DNA of 64,000 nucleotides, from contig JAVJTT010000004.1 of the NCBI GenBank assembly GCA_040220135.1, forward strand, positions 5,802-69,801, given 5' to 3'. The notes below the pieces were generated by a model. It was not told the origin of the DNA, made no database searches, and was given only the letters and a program-made list of their open reading frames with translations. The DNA is from CAJXMH01 sp040220135 (GTDB taxonomy: Bacteria > Bacteroidota > Bacteroidia > Flavobacteriales_E > Vicingaceae). Numbering within the stretch: position 1 is the stretch's first letter; the number at the start of each line of letters is the position of its first letter. Positions 54,238-62,462 of the stretch are shown in pieces. The position numbers and the translations under genes are program-made.

Positions 54238-55050
54238 ATGCCAGCACACAAATGTATTTTAAGTTTTGTTTTAGGCCTTTTTATAATGGCTACTGTACAA
54301 GCAAAAATCCCCTTCCCCAACGGCTCAAGCCTTATTAATGGGGAAGCTGATAATAAATATGTAATGCTTTCTGTTAAGCTAATAGAAAATGTTAAAGCCG
54401 GTAAAAGCACCCAAGACATTCAAGATCAACTGGCAAAAGTAAAACCTGCCGTTTTAGCTGACTTTTTACAAAGCGATGCTCAGAAAAAAGCCTTTTGGAT
54501 CAATTTGTACAATGCTTACATCCAAATTTTGCTTACAGAAAAGCCCGACTTGTATAAAGACCGCGGTGAGTTTTTTTCAGACCCTAAGTTTAGGGTGGCC
54601 CAAAAGCTGTTGAGCTTCGACGATGTGGAACATGGAATTATAAGAAGTTCAGAATTGAAGTTAGCCTTGGGTTTGGTAAAAAATCCCTTTGCCGATGAAT
54701 TCGAAAAACGCTTTCGAACCGAAAAAACAGATAGTAGAATTCACTTTGCATTGAATTGTGGTGCAAAAAGTTGCCCTTTGGTGGCCATTTATAAAGCCTC
54801 GAATTACGAAACAAAAGTAGATCGAGTAGCCCAAAACTTTTTACAGAAAGTGAGTGAGTATAAAAAAGAAGAAAAGACCGTTTATACCACCACACTTTTT
54901 AGCTGGTTTAGAGGCGATTTTGGGGGCAGCGACGGCATCATTGAAACCTTAGTAAAGTATAACGTTATTCCCGCCAATCAAAAAGTCGATGTAAAATATA
55001 CAGACTACGATTGGACCTTAAGTCTTGGCAACTACTATGAAGGCAATTAA
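54238..55050 (+). CDS. DUF547 domain secreted protein
   Basis: A 270-residue protein with a Sec signal peptide (ending around A-K-I). The DUF547 core is visible as K-K-A-F-W-I-N-L-Y-N-A-Y, V-E-H-G-I-I-R, R-I-H-F-A-L-N-C-G-A-K-S-C-P and Y-N-V-I-P with Y-D-W-T-L. The fold is papain-like, and the Cys in N-C-G-A-K-S-C-P is the candidate nucleophile, but activity is unproven. It overlaps the rhodanese gene by 14 bases. Next to TIGR04283 and rhodanese genes it recalls an arsenosugar-type neighbourhood. Confidence 0.88.
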   Translation: MPAHKCILSFVLGLFIMATVQAKIPFPNGSSLINGEADNKYVMLSVKLIENVKAGKSTQDIQDQLAKVKPAVLADFLQSDAQKKAFWINLYNAYIQILLTEKPDLYKDRGEFFSDPKFRVAQKLLSFDDVEHGIIRSSELKLALGLVKNPFADEFEKRFRTEKTDSRIHFALNCGAKSCPLVAIYKASNYETKVDRVAQNFLQKVSEYKKEEKTVYTTTLFSWFRGDFGGSDGIIETLVKYNVIPANQKVDVKYTDYDWTLSLGNYYEGN

Positions 55051-55543
55051 ACTAGGGCTTATCTTGATGTCCATTTTCCCTTTTAAAAACCAGGCGCAAG
55101 AAATAGAAAGTTCAGCCTACAAGCTGCTTTTAAAAGGTATGCTTTCTCATTCAATTGAAGCGATTTCGGTGCCCCAAGCAGCAAATTCTGAAAATGCAAT
55201 CTTTGTTGATAGCCGCGAGAAAGAAGAATTTGAGGTAAGCCACATTAAAAATGCAATGTGGGTAGGTTACGACAGCCTAGATCTTAGCCGTTTAGAAAAT
55301 GTAGACCAAGACAGACAGATCATTATTTACTGTTCGGTAGGCTATCGCAGCGAAAAAGTAGCGGAAAAATTAAAAGTAAAAGGTTTTACTAATCTTTTCA
55401 ATTTATACGGGGGTATATTTGAGTGGAAAAACCAAGGCCATCCGGTTTACAATACCAATCAAAAAGAAACAGAGCAAGTGCACGCCTACAACAAAGTTTG
55501 GGGTGTGTGGTTAAATAAAGGCGAAAAAGTATATTCTAAATGA
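55037..55543 (+). CDS. secreted rhodanese-like sulfurtransferase
   Basis: A 168-residue protein with a signal peptide (about 1-20) and one rhodanese domain. The active-site loop reads I-I-Y-C-S-V-G-Y-R-S with Cys near residue 95, and V-D-S-R-E-K-E-E-F with H-I-K-N-A forms the CH2A-like start. Such domains carry a persulfide or phosphate; export makes a periplasmic sulfur-handling role likely. The ATG at 55037 lies 14 bases inside the DUF547 gene, and its stop overlaps the ATG of the next gene as ATGA. Confidence 0.87.
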   Translation: MKAIKLGLILMSIFPFKNQAQEIESSAYKLLLKGMLSHSIEAISVPQAANSENAIFVDSREKEEFEVSHIKNAMWVGYDSLDLSRLENVDQDRQIIIYCSVGYRSEKVAEKLKVKGFTNLFNLYGGIFEWKNQGHPVYNTNQKETEQVHAYNKVWGVWLNKGEKVYSK

Positions 55544-58089
55544 AAAAGTTACCACTCATCTTATTATTCCTAGTCGGAGGATTTAGTTCAGCATTGTTTG
55601 CCCAAAAGTGGGTAGAAGAAATGCAAGACCCTTCGGTAAACTTCTATCAAGTTCAAAAGTCGTTTGAAGATTATTGGCAAGACAAAGACATTAGCAAGGG
55701 GAAAGGCTATAAGCAATTTAAGCGTTACGAGTACTTTATGGAACCGCGGGTTTATCCTAGCGGAAACCACATTAATAGCAGCATCCTTTGGGAGGAAGCT
55801 CGAGAGTTTGAGAAAATCTATGGAAAAGGAAATCGCCTAGCCAAAACTACTACTTGGCGCCCCTTAGGGCCTGACGATTGGCAAAATTACAGTTACAGCC
55901 CCGGCTTGGGCAGAATAAACAATGTTCGAGTAGACCCCAACAATCCCAATATAATTTACGTGGGCACTCCTTCAGGCGGCTGTTGGAAATCAATAGATGC
56001 AGGGCAAAATTGGGCACCTTTGGCCGACGATTTACCGGTGATCGGAGTTAGCGATATTGCCATTAATCCCAGAAACTCAAATGAACTTTACATTGCAACA
56101 GGAGACGGATTTGGTGGTGACACATACAGCATCGGAATTTTAAAATCTACTGATGGAGGGCAAAATTGGAACACCACTACTTTTTCTGCCGGAAGAACGC
56201 AGAGCATTCGCATGCGAAGAATGTTGCTCCACCCTACCAATCCTGATACTCTTTGGGTAGCCACCAATGTAGGTTTATGGCGCACCGATGATGGCGGAAC
56301 CTCTTGGCGTAGTGTTTTGAGTGGTGATGTTAGAAGTGTAAAAATGCACCCTTCTGATACCTCAATTGTTTACGCTTGTACGGATCAATTTTACCGCTCA
56401 ACAGATGGCGGAAATAGCTTTAGCGCTTCAAATAACGGCCAAGGCATGAACTTACCGGCACAGATCAACCGCATGGAAATTGCGGTGAGTGCTGACAGTG
56501 CCGATGTGGTTTATGCGGTTTGCGGCAAAGCCAGCGATGCCTCTTTTTACGGTTTATATCGATCTAGTGATGCCGGTCAAAATTGGCAGCTTAAATCCTT
56601 CACCCCCAATTTATTTGGCCATGACATGAATGGGAGTAATAGCGGCGGACAAAGTTGGTATGACCTTGCCATTGCCGTTAATCCCAACGATGCTGACGAT
56701 GTATTTGTGGGTGGAGTTAATGTTTGGCGTTCCACAAATGGAGGAAGCAATTGGAGCCTTAAAAGCCATTGGGTAATTAACAATAATGCAGGCTACACCC
56801 ATGCCGATATACATGCCTTAGAGTTTTACAACAACGAATTATTTTGCGGATCTGATGGTGGGATTTTTAAAACAACAGATTTAGGTAGCAGCTGGATCGA
56901 CCTGAGTGCTGGTTTGGAAATCACCCAATTTTACCGCATGTCTCATTCAGAATTAAACGATACCCTTTTATTGGGCGGAGCGCAAGACAATGGCAGCTTG
57001 CTAAAAACAGACAGTGCTAGTTGGGCGCATGTATACGGTGCCGATGGTATGGACAATGCCATTGACCCGATTGACCCTCGAGTAATGTTCTTTACTTCGC
57101 AGAACGGAAACATTCAGCGCTCATATGATGGTGGCCGCACCAAAGGAGGAGTGAGCGGAAGCATTCGTTCGCAAGAAAGCGGCGCTTGGGTTACCCCCTT
57201 GGAGTTAAACCCCAATAATCGATTTGGAATTTTTGCTGCCTTTGAAAATGTGTGGTACAGTGGAAATCGAGGAAGCAGTTGGACTTCCATTTCCAATTTT
57301 AATTCAGGGAATACCCTAAGAGCCCTTGCCATAGCGCCTTCAAATTCATCGGTAATTTATACCGTACCCAATGGCAATCAAATACGCCGCACCACCAATT
57401 TTGGAACTAGTTGGAATTGGATCAACAGCGGTTTACCCAATTTGGCCATTACCGACATATATGTTCACCCTTCTTACGAAGATTCTGTTTGGGTAAGCTT
57501 TAGCGGATATACCGTGAACCGCAAAGTTTATGTAAGTGGAGATGGCGGCAGCAATTGGTCAAACATTTCTTCTAACATGCCCAATTTGCCGGTTAATGCT
57601 TTAGAAGTAGACACTAGCACCGGAATTATTTACGTGGGCACCGATGTTGGAGTGTATTATTTAGATCAAGCCAACGGGCCTTTTTGGCAATCGTACATGA
57701 CGGGCTTACCCAACGTTATTGTAAATGACTTGGAAACCCACTATTCCTCTGGCGCTTTGCGCGCTGCTACCTATGGCCGAGGAATTTGGGAGGTAAACCT
57801 GATCCGACCCAATATAACTTCAGTAAGAACTGAGCAAATTGAGACAGAGGCTGAGCTATTGCTCTACCCTAATCCTAACCAAGGCTACTTCGCCTTAAAG
57901 GATGAAAAAGAAAGTGCACAACAGATTGAAGTTTACGATCAACAAGGCCGAAAAGTGTATGAATCAAACTTGAGCAAAAGTCAGATCCATGAATTTAACC
58001 TCAGCGAATTGCCGCGAGGTTTATACCTTTTGAGAGTTTACCACCAAAACAATCAACTTTCAAGCTTAAAGCTTTTAATCGAAGAATAA
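55540..58089 (+). CDS. large secreted beta-propeller (BNR/sortilin-like) protein with T9SS sorting domain
   Basis: An 849-residue protein with a signal peptide ending at F-A-Q (about residue 22). It carries many Asp-box motifs (S-I-D-A-G-Q-N-W, S-T-D-G-G-Q-N-W, S-T-N-G-G-S-N-W, S-G-D-G-G-S-N-W) arranged as VPS10/sortilin-like propellers, then a type A T9SS domain in the last 75 residues (L-Y-P-N-P-N-Q-G, G-L-Y-L-L-R-V). It is a paralogue of the 1179-residue protein at 38003-41542, but shorter. It is translationally coupled to the rhodanese gene. Confidence 0.88.
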   Translation: MKKLPLILLFLVGGFSSALFAQKWVEEMQDPSVNFYQVQKSFEDYWQDKDISKGKGYKQFKRYEYFMEPRVYPSGNHINSSILWEEAREFEKIYGKGNRLAKTTTWRPLGPDDWQNYSYSPGLGRINNVRVDPNNPNIIYVGTPSGGCWKSIDAGQNWAPLADDLPVIGVSDIAINPRNSNELYIATGDGFGGDTYSIGILKSTDGGQNWNTTTFSAGRTQSIRMRRMLLHPTNPDTLWVATNVGLWRTDDGGTSWRSVLSGDVRSVKMHPSDTSIVYACTDQFYRSTDGGNSFSASNNGQGMNLPAQINRMEIAVSADSADVVYAVCGKASDASFYGLYRSSDAGQNWQLKSFTPNLFGHDMNGSNSGGQSWYDLAIAVNPNDADDVFVGGVNVWRSTNGGSNWSLKSHWVINNNAGYTHADIHALEFYNNELFCGSDGGIFKTTDLGSSWIDLSAGLEITQFYRMSHSELNDTLLLGGAQDNGSLLKTDSASWAHVYGADGMDNAIDPIDPRVMFFTSQNGNIQRSYDGGRTKGGVSGSIRSQESGAWVTPLELNPNNRFGIFAAFENVWYSGNRGSSWTSISNFNSGNTLRALAIAPSNSSVIYTVPNGNQIRRTTNFGTSWNWINSGLPNLAITDIYVHPSYEDSVWVSFSGYTVNRKVYVSGDGGSNWSNISSNMPNLPVNALEVDTSTGIIYVGTDVGVYYLDQANGPFWQSYMTGLPNVIVNDLETHYSSGALRAATYGRGIWEVNLIRPNITSVRTEQIETEAELLLYPNPNQGYFALKDEKESAQQIEVYDQQGRKVYESNLSKSQIHEFNLSELPRGLYLLRVYHQNNQLSSLKLLIEE

Positions 58090-58152
58090 ACCGATTAACC
58101 AATTGCTGCTCCATTCAACCCTGTGAAGTTTCCATACTTCCTAGCTTTACTT

Positions 58153-58160
58153 TATTTTTG
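58153..58160 (+). promoter_or_regulatory. Bacteroidota -7 promoter box (TATTTTTG)
   Basis: Exact TAnnTTTG match, 26 bases upstream of the S46 peptidase ATG at 58187. Confidence 0.5.
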
Positions 58161-58186
58161 AGGCAGTTTAACACTAAAATTCAAGC

Positions 58187-60346
58187 ATGAAGAAAATTTC
58201 AATTTTAATTGCAGCCTCAATGCTGCTTGCATTTGCTCCTGTAAAAGCAGATGAAGGAATGTGGCTTCCCCTATTTGTGAAGCGACTAAACTATGTTGAT
58301 ATGCAGAAACAAGGTCTGCAGTTAACCCCTGAAGAGATCTACAGTGTAAACAACTCCTCTTTAAAGGATGCCATTGTGCGTTTGGGTAGAGGATTTTGTA
58401 CCGGAGAAATTATTTCTGATCAAGGACTTATGTTAACCAACCACCACTGTGGTTTTGGGGTAATTCAAGAACAGAGCACTGAGGAAAACAATTATTTAGA
58501 TGATGGTTTTTGGGCCATGAGTAAAAAAGAAGAATTGCCAGCCGGTTTTTCGGTATCTTTTTTACAAAGAATGGAAGATGTATCGGATGTGATCAACCAA
58601 CATTTGAATGAAGAAATGAGTTTAGACGAGCGTAATAAGGTGATAAAAATGCACGCTGACTCGCTAGAAAAGCTCGCTATTGGCGAAACCGATTACACTG
58701 CACAGGTTAAAAGCTTTTACAATGGAAATGAGTTCTACCTTTTTGTTTATGAAACTTTTCCCGATGTGAGATTGGTGGGTGCACCTCCTTCTTCAGTAGG
58801 AAAATTTGGAGGCGACACAGACAACTGGATGTGGCCTCGCCATACCGGTGACTTCACGCTTTTCCGCGTATACGCTGACAAAGACAACAAACCCGCTGAA
58901 TACTCTGAAGATAATGTGCCTTACACTCCCAAGCATTCGCTTCCCATTTCTATGAAAGGCGTTGAACAAGGCGACTTTTCGATGATCTTTGGTTACCCAG
59001 GCTCTACTGATCGTTATTTAACTTCTGCCGGAATTAATTATGAGCTAGAAGTAAGACAGCCAACATACGTAAAGTTGCGGAGAGAAGTACTTGATATTTA
59101 TGAAGAAGAAATGGCGAGCAGCGATAAGGTTCGTTTACAATATGCCTCTAAGCACGCAAGTATTTCGAACTATTGGAAATACTTTAAGGGCCAACAAGCC
59201 GGACTTAAGCGTTTGAAAGTTTACGACAAAAAGAAAGCCATTGAAGATGAATTAAAAGCGTGGATCAAAAAAGATCCGGAAAGACAAAAGCTGTACAATG
59301 GTGTTTTGCAAGGATTTGAAACCGGTTACCAAAATTTGCGCGATGTAAACAAAGCTAGAATTTATCTTTCTGAAGCCATTTTTAGAATTGAAGCGGTTGC
59401 CTTTTCTCGACAGTTTAGTCAACTAAAAGGCCTTTTAGAAGCCGATGAAGTAGACCAAGAGAAAGTAGACCAAACAGTAGAGTCGCTTAAAGCTGCTGCC
59501 GAAAATCATTTTGCAGATTACAGTCGTGTAATCGATAAGCAAGTTTTTGAGGCTATGATGCAAGCGCATTACGAGGATCTATCGAAAGACCTTCAGCCAA
59601 AGGAGTTGCGTGAGATGGTAGAGAAATTTAAGCAAGACTACGGTAAAATGGCCGAGCAGTACTACGACAAATCTATTTTTGATAGTAAAGAGGAAGTGAT
59701 GGCCTTCTTAGAAAGTCCCAAAGCGAAGACCATAGAAAAAGATCCGCTTTATCAAGTGATGAAGGTGACTTTTAACTATTACTTGGAAAACATTCGTCCG
59801 GTAATTATGGATGAAACAGAGGGCCTAAGCCGTTCAGAGCGTTTGTTTGTAAAAGGATTGAGAGCCATGAACAAGGAGAAGAATTACGCTCCAGATGCAA
59901 ATTCTACTATGCGGATTACTTACGGGCAGGTGAAGGATTATTTTCCAAGAGATGCTGTGAAGTACAATTACTTTACTACCGCTCAAGGTATTTTAGAAAA
60001 GGAAGATCCTACTGATCATGAATTTATTGTTCCGAAGAAATTGAAAGAACTAATTATTAAGAAGGATTACGGACAATATGCCAATGATGAAGGCGAATTG
60101 GTGGTAAACTTTATTACCAATAACGACATTACCGGAGGTAACTCTGGTAGCCCGATGATCAACGGAAAAGGAGAGTTGATTGGAACTGCATTTGATGGCA
60201 ACTGGGAAGCCATGAGCGGTGACATTGCTTTTGAAACCGAATTGCAACGTACCATTGGAGTTGACATTCGTTACACTCTTTTTATTATTGACAAGTATGC
60301 CGGTGCCGGCCACTTAGTGAAAGAAATGAATTTGGTGAAAGAATAA
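58187..60346 (+). CDS. S46 family dipeptidyl-peptidase, DPP7 type
   Basis: A 719-residue periplasmic serine peptidase with a signal peptide (about 1-21). The chymotrypsin-like halves carry the catalytic His in L-T-N-H-H-C-G (86/87) and Ser653 in G-G-N-S-G-S-P. At position +18 from Ser is Gly671 (F-D-G-N-W); in Porphyromonas enzymes Gly there marks DPP7 (hydrophobic P1) while Arg marks DPP11 (Asp/Glu P1). It releases dipeptides from oligopeptide N-termini in peptide-fermenting or scavenging Bacteroidota. Length equals the family norm. It has its own -7 box, and a terminator follows at 60461. Confidence 0.95.
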   Translation: MKKISILIAASMLLAFAPVKADEGMWLPLFVKRLNYVDMQKQGLQLTPEEIYSVNNSSLKDAIVRLGRGFCTGEIISDQGLMLTNHHCGFGVIQEQSTEENNYLDDGFWAMSKKEELPAGFSVSFLQRMEDVSDVINQHLNEEMSLDERNKVIKMHADSLEKLAIGETDYTAQVKSFYNGNEFYLFVYETFPDVRLVGAPPSSVGKFGGDTDNWMWPRHTGDFTLFRVYADKDNKPAEYSEDNVPYTPKHSLPISMKGVEQGDFSMIFGYPGSTDRYLTSAGINYELEVRQPTYVKLRREVLDIYEEEMASSDKVRLQYASKHASISNYWKYFKGQQAGLKRLKVYDKKKAIEDELKAWIKKDPERQKLYNGVLQGFETGYQNLRDVNKARIYLSEAIFRIEAVAFSRQFSQLKGLLEADEVDQEKVDQTVESLKAAAENHFADYSRVIDKQVFEAMMQAHYEDLSKDLQPKELREMVEKFKQDYGKMAEQYYDKSIFDSKEEVMAFLESPKAKTIEKDPLYQVMKVTFNYYLENIRPVIMDETEGLSRSERLFVKGLRAMNKEKNYAPDANSTMRITYGQVKDYFPRDAVKYNYFTTAQGILEKEDPTDHEFIVPKKLKELIIKKDYGQYANDEGELVVNFITNNDITGGNSGSPMINGKGELIGTAFDGNWEAMSGDIAFETELQRTIGVDIRYTLFIIDKYAGAGHLVKEMNLVKE

Positions 60347-60352
60347 GTTTTT

Positions 60353-60410
60353 AAACGGGCACTTCGGCTCCGCTCAGTGACCGTTTATGTAACTGGCTCA
60401 GTGCCCGTTT
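60353..60410. repeat. 11-bp perfect inverted repeat
   Basis: AAACGGGCACT (60353-60363) and AGTGCCCGTTT (60400-60410) are exact complements across 36 bases, just after the S46 peptidase stop. They could fold as a long hairpin in the transcript and overlap the 24-bp repeats. Confidence 0.75.
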
Positions 60411-60434
60411 TAATAACAGGTTCAGTGACCGTTT
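60363..60434. repeat. three tandem 24-bp repeats ending CAGTGMCCGTTT
   Basis: Units at 60363-60386, 60387-60410 and 60411-60434. The last 12 bases of each are CAGTG(A/C)CCGTTT; the first 12 vary. The first unit contains the TTCGGCTCCGCTCAG-type word that recurs at 60519 and 60670. Confidence 0.8.
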
Positions 60435-60460
60435 AAAAAAAGAGAAAACAGTTAGAATGA

Positions 60461-60500
60461 AAAAGCCCGGAAGCAGATTGCTTTCGGGCTTTTGTTTGTT
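60461..60500 (+). terminator. rho-independent terminator of the S46 peptidase gene
   Basis: Stem AAAAGCCCGGAAGC / GCTTTCGGGCTTTT with one G-T pair, loop AGATT, then a T-rich tail. Confidence 0.85.
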
Positions 60501-60515
60501 TAAGTCTAAAGCTGA

Positions 60516-60536
60516 CCCTTCGACTTCGCTCAGGAC
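60516..60536. repeat. leader copy 1 of the heptamer array
   Basis: The sequence CCCTTCGACTTCGCTCAGGA and its neighbour immediately precede array 1. A copy with small changes occurs at 60667, 151 bases away. Confidence 0.75.
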
Positions 60537-60655
60537 GAGAAGCGAAAAGCGAGAAGCACAAAGCGAAAAGCATAAAGCGAAAAGCACAAAGCCTAAAGCT
60601 TAAAGCGAGAAGCGAAAAGCGAGAAGCACAAAGCGAAAAGCACAAAGAAAGAAGT
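60537..60655. repeat. heptamer array 1: seventeen 7-bp units, consensus NNRAAGC
   Basis: Contiguous 7-bp units without phase break: GAGAAGC, GAAAAGC, GAGAAGC, ACAAAGC, GAAAAGC, ATAAAGC and so on, the last two degenerate. The AAGC core is fixed in the first fifteen and three positions vary among a few words (GAG, GAA, ACA, ATA, CTA, TTA). Long frames through it translate into Leu/Phe/Ala/Cys repeats and are not taken as genes. Confidence 0.85.
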
Positions 60656-60666
60656 TGAAGAGGGAA

Positions 60667-60687
60667 CCCTTCGGCTTCGCTCAGGGC
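60667..60687. repeat. leader copy 2 of the heptamer array
   Basis: CCCTTCGGCTTCGCTCAGGG followed by C, preceding array 2, matching the copy at 60516 with two or three changes. Confidence 0.75.
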
Positions 60688-60806
60688 GAGAAGCGCAAAG
60701 CTGAAAGCGAAAAGCATAAAGCACAAAGCACAAAGCCTAAAGCTTAAAGCGAAAAGCGAGAAGCACAAAGCGAAAAGCTTAAAGCGAGAAGCGAAAAGCA
60801 TAAAGT
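60688..60806. repeat. heptamer array 2: seventeen 7-bp units
   Basis: Again 17 units in 119 bp, the same size as array 1, with words from nearly the same set plus GCA and TGA. It ends exactly where the Zn-ribbon gene stop codon begins (60807). Confidence 0.85.
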
Positions 60807-61208
60807 TTAATTGGAGGGGCTCATGTAGGAATCTTGCCATTCTACGATGAGGTACTTTTTTTTGCCATTTTCTTCGTTCAGTTTTAAAATTCCAAAGTCG
60901 TAGGTAAACAGGTATACGTCTCCTTTTTTGTTTTTCCAATAATGGGTAAAGTATTTCGGATTAAAGCCTTCTTGGTGTAAAACCTCTCTCCGCAGGGTTG
61001 TCATGCCGGTTTGGTTGTACTTCTTCAAAATTTTTCGATTTTGTTTTAGCTGTCGGTCAACGGCAAAATAAGTTTGCTCTACCTTTTTACGGTCTTCGTA
61101 CTGCTGGGCTGATTTGCAGTTTGGGGAACAATAGATCTTGTCTAATCTTCCCCGAATGGGTGCTTCACAAACCGGACATTTTCTTTCTTCGTAAGCTGCC
61201 TTTTCCAT
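60807..61208 (-). CDS. small Zn-ribbon protein
   Basis: A 133-residue protein with an N-terminal zinc ribbon of C-P-V-C ... Y-C-S-P-N-C form (four Cys within residues 11-30). The rest is basic and helical, then strand-rich (F-T-Y-D-F-G-I-L-K-L, Y-L-I-V-E-W). Similar short Zn-ribbon proteins occur in Bacteroidota with no assigned role; nucleic-acid or protein binding is plausible. It is divergent from the recombinase gene with 60 bases between starts. Its stop abuts heptamer array 2. Confidence 0.7.
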   Translation of the reverse strand: MEKAAYEERKCPVCEAPIRGRLDKIYCSPNCKSAQQYEDRKKVEQTYFAVDRQLKQNRKILKKYNQTGMTTLRREVLHQEGFNPKYFTHYWKNKKGDVYLFTYDFGILKLNEENGKKKYLIVEWQDSYMSPSN

Positions 61209-61268
61209 TTCGGTATATTATACGGCTAATATACCACTAAAATCCTTTTTACTGATTAATTCTGTAAT

Positions 61269-62408
61269 ATGCATCACCACATTAGCTTAAAACATTTGGT
61301 TATCGATGGCAAAAAGCAGATCGGTATACAATACAAGCCTACTAAATTGGTTGCCAACTTATTGAAGGGGATTGAGGGTGTTAAATACAGTGAAGAGTTT
61401 GGTTTGGCTTATGTACGGAACACCAAGTTAAACTTTCAATTGATCATGGAGACCTTTAAGGGAGTGGTTTGGATTGATATGAAGTACTTTTTAGGCAAGG
61501 CAAGTGGGCAGCAAGAAGAGATACAGAGCATGCGCGACTTGCGTAATCGAGTGTTACCTAAAAATTGGCGTAGGTGTCCGCAAGTGATGATTGAAAAACT
61601 GGAATTGAAACGCTATTCAATACGGACCGGCGAGGTATATGTTAATTGTTTTGAGCGTTTTATAAATCACTACAAGAAGATGGCCCTGTGGGCGATTGGA
61701 GAAGAAGAGATTCGGGCATTTATTCTACAGTTACAGCATGAAGGTTATTCGGACAGTTCTGTAAACCAACACATAAATGCCATTAAGTTTTACTATGAAG
61801 TGGTAATGGGTATGCCGAATCGCTTTTACTCGATTGAGCGGCCCAAAAAGAAGAAAAAGCTTCCGGTCATATTATCTAAATCGGAGGTTCATCAGATGAT
61901 GTGCGTCACCACAAATCTAAAGCACCGTTGTGTTTTAGGCCTCTTGTACTCTTCAGGTTTACGTAGAAATGAATTGCTTCATTTAAAAATAGAAGATGTT
62001 GACAGTGACCGAATGATGTTGCATGTAAGGGATGCGAAAGGAGGAAAAGATCGCATGACTTTGTTAAGCGAAAAGTTATTAAAGGAATTACGACTGTATT
62101 ACAAGTACTTTAAACCCAAGGAATTTTTGATTGAAGGAAAATACGGGGGCATGTATACAGGGGCAAGTGTTCTAAATATAGTAAAGCAAGCCGCCAAACG
62201 AGCTGGAATAAAGAAAAACGTATCACCCCATACCCTACGACATAGTTTTGCCACCCATTTGCTAGAGGATGGCGTTGATTTGCGCTATATACAAGTACTT
62301 TTAGGCCATAACAGCAGCCGAACCACTGAAATATATACCCATGTTGCAAACAAGCAGTTGGGTTTTATTCGCAATCCATTTGATTCTTTATCTTTGGTTT
62401 CGACATAA
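61269..62408 (+). CDS. tyrosine recombinase (XerD/phage-integrase type)
   Basis: A 379-residue site-specific recombinase. After an unusual 95-residue N-terminal extension comes a SAM-like core-binding domain (about 100-185) and a catalytic domain with R232 (S-S-G-L-R-R-N-E-L), K257 or K260 (A-K-G-G-K-D-R), H321-x-x-R324 (H-T-L-R-H-S-F), H347 (L-L-G-H) and the nucleophile Y356 (E-I-Y-T-H-V). All catalytic residues are present, so it should be active. It lacks the extra helix insert that marks IntI integron integrases. A structured site follows 2 bases after its stop, and a repeat-rich stretch lies beyond. Confidence 0.93.
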   Translation: MHHHISLKHLVIDGKKQIGIQYKPTKLVANLLKGIEGVKYSEEFGLAYVRNTKLNFQLIMETFKGVVWIDMKYFLGKASGQQEEIQSMRDLRNRVLPKNWRRCPQVMIEKLELKRYSIRTGEVYVNCFERFINHYKKMALWAIGEEEIRAFILQLQHEGYSDSSVNQHINAIKFYYEVVMGMPNRFYSIERPKKKKKLPVILSKSEVHQMMCVTTNLKHRCVLGLLYSSGLRRNELLHLKIEDVDSDRMMLHVRDAKGGKDRMTLLSEKLLKELRLYYKYFKPKEFLIEGKYGGMYTGASVLNIVKQAAKRAGIKKNVSPHTLRHSFATHLLEDGVDLRYIQVLLGHNSSRTTEIYTHVANKQLGFIRNPFDSLSLVST

Positions 62409-62410
62409 AG

Positions 62411-62453
62411 GGGCTATAGCAAATAAACTTGCTTTAGCCCTACGTTAGGGCAA
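62411..62453 (+). other. hairpin plus palindromic core site behind the recombinase (candidate recombination site)
   Basis: Arms GGGCTATAGCAA (62411-62422) and TTGCTTTAGCCC (62429-62440) pair at 11 of 12 positions around ATAAAC. The second arm also forms GCCCTA-CGT-TAGGGC with the next bases (62437-62451). The segment contains GTTAGGGC, close to the integron core GTTRRRY. There is no T tract, so a simple terminator is less likely. The role as attachment site is inferred. Confidence 0.5.
62444..62453 (+). repeat. 10-bp core GTTAGGGCAA, left copy
   Basis: Exact reverse complement occurs at 63250-63259 (TTGCCCTAAC), flanking the two accessory genes between them. Confidence 0.7.
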
Positions 62454-62462
62454 ATTATAAAA

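Noticed and set aside
60537..60806. CRISPR array
   Set aside because: Units are 7 bp with 3-base variation, with no spacers of 25-40 bp and no cas genes nearby.
60351..60939. Long - strand reading frames of Leu/Phe/Ala/Cys-rich composition
   Set aside because: They are the translation of the 7-bp arrays and run on into the Zn-ribbon gene in another frame; composition is set by the repeat, not by coding selection.
62411..62440. Simple terminator for the recombinase gene
   Set aside because: The stem is good but there is no T tract, and the arm is shared with a second palindrome; kept instead as a candidate site.
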